In this document: positions 7,717-13,962 of the stretch, one piece after another
Layout: each line of letters starts with the position of its first letter
How positions within the stretch are numbered: position 1 is the first letter of the stretch
NCBI GenBank assembly: GCA_934621485.1
Contig: CAKTUS010000025.1
Location: 1 to 32,394, forward strand
Reading direction: 5' to 3'
Origin: an uncultured Clostridia bacterium
GTDB lineage: Bacteria; Bacillota; Clostridia; Christensenellales; Aristaeellaceae
DNA: 32,394 nt
Notes under the pieces: generated by a model
The model's input: only the letters and a program-made list of their open reading frames with translations
Told to the model about the DNA's origin: nothing
The model's database searches: none
Program-made: the position numbers and the translations under genes

Positions 7717-8619
7717 ATGCTTCGAAAAAGGGCTCTTGAACGAGGGTATCAACCTGTTGCGTATCTGTATGCGCTGCCGTGGATTATCGGTTTTCTGGTG
7801 TTTCAGCTATACCCGTTTATTGCCTCCTTTGTTTATTCACTAACCAATTACGCCATTCTCAAGCCCATGAAGTTTGTGGGACTGAGCAACTATGTGCGCA
7901 TGTTCACCGCCGACCGGCTGTTTTGGCCCAGCCTGGCGGCCACCTTCAAATACGTGGCCATAGCCGTGCCGGGCAAGCTGATTTTCGCCCTGTTCATTGC
8001 CATGCTGCTGAACATGAAGCTCAAAGGAATCAACGCTTTCCGCACGGCCTACTATCTGCCTTCCATTTTGGGCGGCAACGTAGCCATCTCCATCCTGTGG
8101 AAGTTTCTGTTCAGCCGCACCGGCACCGTCAACGCGCTCATCGGCATGCTGGGGATTCCGCCGGTGGATTGGCTCGGTTCCCCGGATTTGGCCCTGGGCA
8201 CCATGGGGCTGCTGGTGGTGTGGCAGTTTGGCTCGTCCATGGTGCTGTTTTTGGCCGGGCTGAAGAACATTCCCGGTGAGCTGTACGAGGCGGCACGGGT
8301 GGACGGCGCAGGGCGGCTGAAATGCTTTGTGAAAATCACGCTGCCCATGCTTTCGCCCACCATTCTGTTCAACTTCATCATGCAGATGATAAACGCCTTT
8401 AAGGAGTTTAACGCGCCGTACCTGATTACCAAGGGCGGGCCGCTGAAGTCTACCTATCTGTACGGCATGATGCTGTATGAAAACGCCTTTACCCACCAGA
8501 AAATGGGCTATGCGTCGGCCCAAAGCTGGGTGTTGTTTTTGATTATCATGCTCATTACGGCCCTTACGTTTAAGTTTTCTCCCTATTTCACGTTCTATGA
8601 GGATGGAGGCGAGTTTTGA
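7717..8619 (+). CDS. ABC sugar transporter permease, MalF/UgpA type
   Basis: A 300-residue inner-membrane component with about six hydrophobic helices and the EAA loop ELYEAARVDGAGRLKCFVKI (roughly residues 187-206) that contacts the ATPase, followed by LPMLSPTI. The N-terminus RGYQPVAYLYALPWIIGFLV is typical. I place the start at ATG 7717 with GAGGG seven bases upstream; an in-frame TTG at 7642 is possible but has no ribosome site and would overlap the hairpin tail. The gene overlaps the next permease by one base (TGATG). No ATPase gene is present, as is common for CUT1 systems that share an MsmK-type ATPase. Confidence 0.92.
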   Translation: MLRKRALERGYQPVAYLYALPWIIGFLVFQLYPFIASFVYSLTNYAILKPMKFVGLSNYVRMFTADRLFWPSLAATFKYVAIAVPGKLIFALFIAMLLNMKLKGINAFRTAYYLPSILGGNVAISILWKFLFSRTGTVNALIGMLGIPPVDWLGSPDLALGTMGLLVVWQFGSSMVLFLAGLKNIPGELYEAARVDGAGRLKCFVKITLPMLSPTILFNFIMQMINAFKEFNAPYLITKGGPLKSTYLYGMMLYENAFTHQKMGYASAQSWVLFLIIMLITALTFKFSPYFTFYEDGGEF

Positions 8620-9470
8620 TGCGCCCCGAACAGAGAAAAAAGAAGCTCGGCCTGGCCCTGACCTATTTGGGACTTGTGCTGCTGGGCATTGTGATGGTTT
8701 ATCCGCTGCTGTGGATGATTTCGGCCTCCTTCAAAACCAACAACGAAATTTTCTCCAGCACCTCCCTGATTCCCAAAATCGTGCTGCTCAACGGCTATAC
8801 CGACGGCTGGAAAAGCAGCGGACAGTTTACCTTCGGCCGGTATTTCAGCAATACGTTTCTGATGGTGATTCCCACCGTGCTGCTGACCATTGCCTCCAGC
8901 ATGCTGGTGGCCTATGCGTTTGCCCGCTTCCGTTTCTGGGGCAAGAAGGTCATGTTTGCGCTGGTTATCGCTTCTCTGATGCTGCCGGCGGAGGTGATCG
9001 TCATCCCCCGGTATTCGCTGTTTAATGCGCTGGGCTGGCTGGATACCTATCTGCCGTTCATTATTCCGGCTGCGTGCGCCACCTATTCCTTCTTTATTTT
9101 TCAGCTGGTTCAGTACCTGCGCGGAATTCCGCGGGAACTGGACGAAGCGGCCCGCATCGACGGCTGCAACTCGTTTGGCATTTTGGTGCGCATTTTGGTT
9201 CCATTGAGCAAGCCGGCGCTGATTTCCGTGGCCATCTTCCAGTTTGTGTGGAGATGGAACGACTTCCTCAATCCCCTGATTTTCATTAGCAGCGTGCGTA
9301 AATATCCTTTGTCTCTGGCGCTGCGCATGTCGCTGGACGTAACGGACACCATTTCCTGGAACCAGACCATGGCCATGAGCGTTTTGTCCATGCTGCCGCC
9401 GGTTCTCCTGTTTTTCCTGATGCAGAAGTACTTTGTGGAGGGCATTTCCACTACTGGCCTGAAAGGATGA
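8619..9470 (+). CDS. ABC sugar transporter permease, MalG/UgpE type
   Basis: A 283-residue partner permease. It shows the characteristic N-terminal YPLLWMISASFKTNNEIF, later membrane helices and the EAA loop ELDEAARIDGCNSFGILVRI with VPLSKPAL. The ATG at 8619 overlaps the stop of the first permease and has GGAGG nine bases upstream, giving coupled translation. The C-terminus (QKYFVEGISTTGLKG) is the normal family ending, so the protein is complete. Together with the upstream permease it forms the membrane channel. Confidence 0.93.
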   Translation: MRPEQRKKKLGLALTYLGLVLLGIVMVYPLLWMISASFKTNNEIFSSTSLIPKIVLLNGYTDGWKSSGQFTFGRYFSNTFLMVIPTVLLTIASSMLVAYAFARFRFWGKKVMFALVIASLMLPAEVIVIPRYSLFNALGWLDTYLPFIIPAACATYSFFIFQLVQYLRGIPRELDEAARIDGCNSFGILVRILVPLSKPALISVAIFQFVWRWNDFLNPLIFISSVRKYPLSLALRMSLDVTDTISWNQTMAMSVLSMLPPVLLFFLMQKYFVEGISTTGLKG

Positions 9471-9474
9471 TACC

Positions 9475-11199
9475 ATGAGCGAAGCTTCTTTTGCGGTACG
9501 GGGTCTGGAACTGCACAGCCTGTATGCGTGGGACTATGATTCCATTATCAGGGTGATGGACTTTTTGCAGCGGCATGATATGAACACCCTGGTGCTGCAC
9601 CGCAACGATTTTATCGATTTGATCATTTATCCGGGCCTGTACTTTGGCAACGAGAACCGGCCCTACGAGAGCATTTTTGAACGGTACAGCGAAATTTTCC
9701 GCAAGCTGTACAAGTACACGCCCACCAGGCGGTCGGGTCCCTATCAGCGCCGCGCGTTTCTCAAACGGGTGCTGGAGCAGGCCCGGCGGCGCGGAATTCA
9801 GGTTTTCATAGAGAACAAGGAACTGTACTTCCCGGAAATCATTCTGGAGTTTTATCCTCACCTTGTAAAGGAGGGACACATCTGCGCTTCCGACCCGTTC
9901 TGGTGGGAATTCACCCGGGAAAAATACGCCGAGTTTTTTGAGGAATTTCCCGAAATCAGCGGCATCATCACAGCGCCCGCTACCGGCGAAAGCAAGGTAT
10001 CGATCAATTCCAACCGGTGTACCTGCCCCAGATGCCGGAAAATGAGCAAGCAGGAATGGTTTGACACGCTGCTGCGCACCATGTACGAGCCCATCCACAA
10101 CGCCGGGAAAAAGCTGATTGTGCGCGACTTTGTGTTTGATTCCAAGTCTCACGGCGAGATTGCCTCCGTGATGGAAGCGCTGCCGGAGGACGTGATCATT
10201 TCTTTGAAAAACACCCCCCACGATTACTTTCCCACCTTCCCCGAAAATGCCCGCATCGGCCATGTGGGCCCTCACGAACAGTGGATTGAGTTTGACACCA
10301 TGGGTCAGTATTTTGGCTGGGGCATAGGCCTGGCCGACCTGCTGGAGGACTACCGCTGGCGACTGAAAAGCGCCCGGGAAAAGGGCGCCAGCGGCGCTGT
10401 TTTCCGCCTGGACTGGGAAAGCCTGGACGGCGCCATTCCTTTCAAGACTCATAACTGCATCAACGTTTACGCCGCGGCCGCGCTCACCCGGAACGTGGAT
10501 GCGGACGCAACGGACGTTTACCAAACCTTCCTTGAAGAAAACGGTTGGCTGGTTCCCGAAACAAGCCAGGCCCAGCGGCGTGAGGCGGCCCGGTGGTATG
10601 AAACCTTTTCGTCCAAAACCTGGCCCGTTACCGCCAAAACCCCGTTTGTAAACGGCTGCGTGTTTTCCGATTCCAGCGTGATTCCCATTTCACTGGAGCA
10701 TGCCTTCTGGCTGGGCGAGGAGAAAAATTCGCTCAAGGACTGGCAGCATGACAAAAAAGAGGTTTTGTCTCCCGTTCAGGCTTCCGTCCAGTTTGCTCTG
10801 GCGGAAAAGCAGCAAGCGCTTCAAGGGGCGGACGAGCTGGTTTCGCTGGCAAAACAGCCTTGCCGGAGCCTGCTGGCGGAAAAGCGGCAATTGCTGCTTC
10901 GGCGCGCGGAAGTGAACCGGATGTACGTTCGCCTCTATAAGCTGCTCACGGAGGCGCTGATGCAAACCCGGTATGCGCTGTACACCCAGGAGCCTCGGGA
11001 TTCAGCCTTCTATGCGCAAACCCTGGAGGGCGCAAAGCGTGCGGTTGAGGAATTGAAACAGATGGAAACGGAGCTGCGCGACTTTGGCCGCGAAACGGAC
11101 GAACGGCCGCACATAGTATATACGCTGCTGGACCCGGACCGGGTCAGGTGCTTGTGGAAGGATTTGGAGAAACGAATGAAGGAGCTGAGCGAACCATGA
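9475..11199 (+). CDS. Uncharacterised TIM-barrel glycoside-hydrolase-like protein
   Basis: A 574-residue cytoplasmic protein (no signal peptide or membrane helix). I do not recognise a defined family. The first ~330 residues alternate strands and helices in the manner of a (beta/alpha)8 barrel: MDFLQRHDMNTLVLHRND, RRGIQVFIENKELYFPE, FEEFPEISGIITAPATGESK, GKKLIVRDFVFDSKS, PEDVIISLKNTPHDYFP and GASGAVFRLDWESLDG. Candidate acidic residues are in IENKE, ATGES and LDWES. An NRCTCPRCRK cysteine cluster (about residues 181-190) may bind metal. Residues about 390-574 are helical. It resembles alpha-glucuronidase or GH20-like barrels in style only. Its place after a transporter and before a dehydrogenase suggests it acts on imported oligosaccharide. 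Confidence 0.6.
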   Translation: MSEASFAVRGLELHSLYAWDYDSIIRVMDFLQRHDMNTLVLHRNDFIDLIIYPGLYFGNENRPYESIFERYSEIFRKLYKYTPTRRSGPYQRRAFLKRVLEQARRRGIQVFIENKELYFPEIILEFYPHLVKEGHICASDPFWWEFTREKYAEFFEEFPEISGIITAPATGESKVSINSNRCTCPRCRKMSKQEWFDTLLRTMYEPIHNAGKKLIVRDFVFDSKSHGEIASVMEALPEDVIISLKNTPHDYFPTFPENARIGHVGPHEQWIEFDTMGQYFGWGIGLADLLEDYRWRLKSAREKGASGAVFRLDWESLDGAIPFKTHNCINVYAAAALTRNVDADATDVYQTFLEENGWLVPETSQAQRREAARWYETFSSKTWPVTAKTPFVNGCVFSDSSVIPISLEHAFWLGEEKNSLKDWQHDKKEVLSPVQASVQFALAEKQQALQGADELVSLAKQPCRSLLAEKRQLLLRRAEVNRMYVRLYKLLTEALMQTRYALYTQEPRDSAFYAQTLEGAKRAVEELKQMETELRDFGRETDERPHIVYTLLDPDRVRCLWKDLEKRMKELSEP

Positions 11200-11960
11200 T
11201 GAATCTGTTCAGGCTGGATGGAAAAAACGCGCTGGTAACCGGCGGAGGCGGCGGTATTGGCTTTGCCTGCGCCAAAGCCTTCGGTCTGGCCGGCGCAAGG
11301 GTAACGGTATGCGATTGCGACGCCGCTTACGCGCAAAAGGCCATGGAGGACCTGAAGCGGCTGGACATCCAGGCGGACGCTTGCGTGGCGGACATTTCCT
11401 CCCCCCGGGAGGTGGACGCGCTGATGGAGACCATGCGCCGAAACGGGGGCGTGGACGTGTTTTTGAACGCGGCGGCGGTCACCAACCGGAAAACGGTGCA
11501 CGACATGAGCTTTGAGGAATGGAAAAAAATTATCGACGTGAACCTGAACGGCGCCTATCTGCTGGGCCGCGCCGTTTCGGAAGCCATGATGGAACAGCAG
11601 CGCGGCGGCAGCATGATTTATGTGGTGTCCACCGGGGCGTACCGCGCCAACGTAAACTTTGGCGCCTACAGCGCCAGCAAGGCCGGCGTGGTCATGCTGG
11701 CCAAAACCCTGGCGCTGGAGTTGGCTCCGTACCAGATTCGTGTTAATGCAATCGCTCCCACGGTAACCGAAACCCGTTTTTTAGGCGACATGTACCAGGT
11801 TCATCCTGAAAAAAGAGAGGCGGCGATTCGCAACCACCCGCTTGGGCGTATCGCCACGCCGGAGGATTATATGGGCACAGCCGTCTACCTGGCCAGCCAG
11901 GCCAGCGCCTTTGTCACCGGCGAAATGGTGGTGGTGGACGGCGGAAAAACCGCCAAATAA
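11196..11960 (+). CDS. Short-chain dehydrogenase/reductase
   Basis: A 254-residue classical SDR with the cofactor motif TGGGGGIGFA (about residues 14-23), NAA in the central strand, catalytic YSASK (Tyr and Lys) and an upstream Ser in VVSTGAY. The C-terminal FVTGEMVVVDGGKTAK is the usual family end. Such proteins in sugar operons are often gluconate 5-dehydrogenase or keto-deoxy-uronate reductases, but substrate cannot be assigned. The ATG at 11196 overlaps the previous stop (ATGA); the adjacent ATG at 11199 is equally possible. Last gene of the transporter operon. Confidence 0.9.
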   Translation: MMNLFRLDGKNALVTGGGGGIGFACAKAFGLAGARVTVCDCDAAYAQKAMEDLKRLDIQADACVADISSPREVDALMETMRRNGGVDVFLNAAAVTNRKTVHDMSFEEWKKIIDVNLNGAYLLGRAVSEAMMEQQRGGSMIYVVSTGAYRANVNFGAYSASKAGVVMLAKTLALELAPYQIRVNAIAPTVTETRFLGDMYQVHPEKREAAIRNHPLGRIATPEDYMGTAVYLASQASAFVTGEMVVVDGGKTAK

Positions 11961-11965
11961 CCGGT

Positions 11966-11985
11966 GAAAGCGCATAGCGCTTTTC
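11966..11985 (+). terminator. Terminator hairpin of the sugar operon
   Basis: AAAGCGC-ATA-GCGCTTT followed by TTC, five bases after the dehydrogenase stop. Short U-run. Confidence 0.6.
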
Positions 11986-12139
11986 AGACTGTCGAAAACC
12001 GCTCTACGAGAGAGCACGTCTGTGCACACGGCTGCGTTGGTTCGCGGGGAAAGTGCTGCGGCATAAGGCTTAGGGGCGGAACCCCTAAAACCCCGGCAGG
12101 AGACAGTGCCTCCTGCACCTCCACTTTTTCAGCAACCTG
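11985..12139 (+). repeat. Module M2, copy in array A
   Basis: Bases 12031-12139 match 16055-16164 at roughly 85% by eye. Internal stem GCAGGAG/CTCCTGC (about 12096-12116) is kept while its loop differs between copies; TTAGGGG/CCCCTAA precedes it. It ends in CACTTTTTCAGCAACCTG, the inverted form of the boundary motif. A degenerate relative spans 12490-12750. Confidence 0.75.
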
Positions 12140-12158
12140 GAAAGCGCATAGTGCTTTT

Positions 12159-12465
12159 CAGACTGTCGAAAAACCCCTGGGAGGCATCGGAGGGCCGCAG
12201 CCCTCCGATTTTCATTGCCTGTACGTCGGTTTCGGCTGCCTTGCGCAGCAAGGCTTTCCTTACGCTCTTTGCCGCCCGGCCAGTCGCAGGCGAGCAGGCA
12301 AAGAGCGCTTCTTGGCAGAAAAGATTGCCGTCAGGCGGGCTTTTTGGCTTTGCTTACGGCGTGCCGGGTGCAGGGAACGCAAGGCTGCCGAAGCTGTCGG
12401 ACACGCCGCCGGCTTTCAGAACCAAAATCTCCGATGCCGCCCCAAGCTTTTCGAAACCGCCTGAA
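12159..12465 (+). repeat. Module M3, copy in array A
   Basis: Starts CAGACTGTCGAAAAA. Bases about 12184-12350 match 18027-18200, including the stem CGGAGGGC/GCCCTCCG, which is CGGAGAGC/GCTCTCCG in the other copy. The right boundary AGCTTTTCGAAACCGCCTG reads on the minus strand as the boundary motif. This copy has about 110 extra bases before that boundary. Confidence 0.7.
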
Positions 12466-12751
12466 GCGCTTTGAAACGAAAAGCGTTTTCAGCCTGTCCA
12501 AAACTCTTGTTAGGGATATACGTGCCAGCGAACAGCGCTGCGCTGATTCGCGGGAAAAGCGTTGCGGCAGAAGGAGACTCAGAAACTTCGCCCCCAAAAA
12601 CGCTGGCAGTCATCGGAGGAAAGCGTCGCACAGCGAACACAACCGCCTATGGCACTTCGCGCCCCGCAGGTGGGCCGTGAAACCGGGCTGCCCTGCGACA
12701 GGCACCCTCCCCAGCTTTTGCCTCCCGCACCTTCCCTTTTTGAACAGCCTG

Positions 12752-12780
12752 ACGCGCTTTGAGGCAGAAAGCGCGTTTTT
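12752..12780 (+). terminator. Strong hairpin plus T-run at the end of array A
   Basis: ACGCGCTTT (12752-12760) pairs with AAAGCGCGT (12768-12776), followed by TTTTTG. It lies just before the methyltransferase promoter and insulates the rho operon. Confidence 0.65.
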
Positions 12781-12807
12781 GTTTTGCTTTTTTCAAAAAG
12801 AAGATGT

Positions 12808-12836
12808 TTGCAAATTAAAAGTAAATATGGTATACT
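12808..12836 (+). promoter_or_regulatory. Promoter of the methyltransferase-rho operon
   Basis: TTGCAA (12808-12813), 17 bases, TATACT (12831-12836), 77 bases before the GTG start. A second weaker candidate is TTGACA at 12866-12871 with TAGAAC 17 bases later, but its start point would fall on the ribosome site. Confidence 0.6.
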
Positions 12837-12912
12837 ATCTTCATCTGATGACAAATCGGATTCTTTTGACATGGCTTTTGACTACTCATAGAACTGTGAA
12901 AAGGGGTTCTTT

Positions 12913-13950
12913 GTGTTATACGCGCTGCTTTTGAAACCGCACGCCAACGTGCGGTATCGTCAATCCTTGCAAAAGCTTGCCCTCATTGAATTGCAATGTA
13001 TACTGGATGCATGGGGCATAGAAAACGCAAACCCGGAAGTGCGCGCCCTGGCGGGCGAGCCGTTTTTGGTGTTTGAAGCCGGGGAAATACCGGCGGATGC
13101 CTGGAGCCAGCTGTCCGGGCACTCGGGCATTTGCTTGGCAGCCAGGCTGGAGGGGAAAGGACTGATTCCCCTGGAGCGCAGCCTGCTCTCTCCCCTGCCG
13201 GAGGATTTGCCGCAGGTGCTGAAATATAAAGGAAAAACCAACGCTGATTTCACCTATCTGATGCTGCACTGCGCCAGAGCGGTTTCCGCCTTTGCTCGAA
13301 GCGGGCAGCGCTTAACCGTGCTGGATCCTATGTGCGGGAAGGGAACCACGCTTTTTTGCGCTCTATGTGAAGGGATGGACGCCGTTGGGGTGGAAACCGA
13401 CGCCAAGTCCCTGCAGGAAGCGGATCAGTACCTGGAGCGCGCGCTGAAATGGCATCGGGTAAAGCATAAGCGCACGCTGAAATCCTGTACGCTGCCAGGC
13501 GGCGGAAGCGCCAAGCTGGTGGAATATGAAGCGGCGGCGACCGCTCAAAGCCTGCGGGAAGGCGGCGCGCAGCATTTGAAAATGCTGCAGGGCGACGCTG
13601 CGCGCGCCCGTGAAATGCTAAGGCCCGCCAGCGTGCATCTCATTGTGAGCGATTTGCCCTACGGCGTGCAGCATGCTCCAAGGGAAAGCGGAGGCGTATC
13701 GTCGCTGAAAAAGCTGCTGGAGCGTGTGCTGCCAGGCTGTGCTGCAGTGCTCAAGGACGGCGGAGCAGCGGCGTTTTCCTTCAATTTGAACACCCTGCGC
13801 CGCCAGGATGTGGAAAGCGCCATGGAGCAGGCCGGGTTGCGTCCCCTGAAAGAGAAGCCCTACGCGGATTTTTCTCACTGGGTGGAGCAGGCAGTGGAAC
13901 GCGATGTTGTGATTGCTGTGAAAGAAGAAAAGAGCAGGATAAAGGGTTAA
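12913..13950 (+). CDS. UPF0020/TRM11-like RNA methyltransferase
   Basis: A 345-residue protein whose C-terminal two thirds are a Rossmann methyltransferase: SAM motif LDPMCGKGTT (residues 137-146), acidic motif GVETDA and catalytic SDLPYG (246-251), the (N/D)xPYG pattern of N2-guanine RNA methyltransferases. The N-terminal ~110 residues do not show a clear THUMP domain. Starts with GTG at 12913 after AAGGGG. Rho begins 12 bases downstream, so both share a promoter; this may only be operon convenience. The RNA substrate (tRNA or rRNA) cannot be told. Confidence 0.8.
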   Translation: MLYALLLKPHANVRYRQSLQKLALIELQCILDAWGIENANPEVRALAGEPFLVFEAGEIPADAWSQLSGHSGICLAARLEGKGLIPLERSLLSPLPEDLPQVLKYKGKTNADFTYLMLHCARAVSAFARSGQRLTVLDPMCGKGTTLFCALCEGMDAVGVETDAKSLQEADQYLERALKWHRVKHKRTLKSCTLPGGGSAKLVEYEAAATAQSLREGGAQHLKMLQGDAARAREMLRPASVHLIVSDLPYGVQHAPRESGGVSSLKKLLERVLPGCAAVLKDGGAAAFSFNLNTLRRQDVESAMEQAGLRPLKEKPYADFSHWVEQAVERDVVIAVKEEKSRIKG

Positions 13951-13962
13951 GGAGGGATTGAC

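Larger units (their letters stand above)
11966..12776 (+). repeat. Repeat array A: four hairpins separated by three modules
   Basis: This 951-base gene-free gap holds hairpins at 11967-11983, 12141-12157, about 12466-12489 and 12752-12776. Between them lie modules that start with CAGnCTGTCnAAAA (11985, 12159, 12490) and end with a related inverted motif (about 12122-12139, 12446-12465, 12735-12749). The first two hairpins are near-identical (AAAGCGC-ATA-GCGCTTT and AAAGCGC-ATA-GTGCTTT) and 174 bases apart. The last two are longer but keep the GCGCTTT/AAAGCG theme. Open frames here are GC-rich chance frames across the repeats. Confidence 0.8.

Noticed and set aside
11966..11985. cre-like appearance of TGAAAGCGCATAGC
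   Set aside because: It lies after the last gene of the operon and is one arm of a terminator hairpin, so a CcpA role is unlikely.
11966..12776. CRISPR-like look of array A (repeat, spacer, repeat)
   Set aside because: The repeats are gene-end hairpins, spacers are 150-300 bases and recur at other loci, and no cas genes are present.
12215..12934. Open frames of up to 239 codons across repeat array A, and similar ones in arrays B and C
   Set aside because: They run over repeated hairpin modules, lack ribosome sites and protein-like composition, and matching modules elsewhere do not keep the frame.
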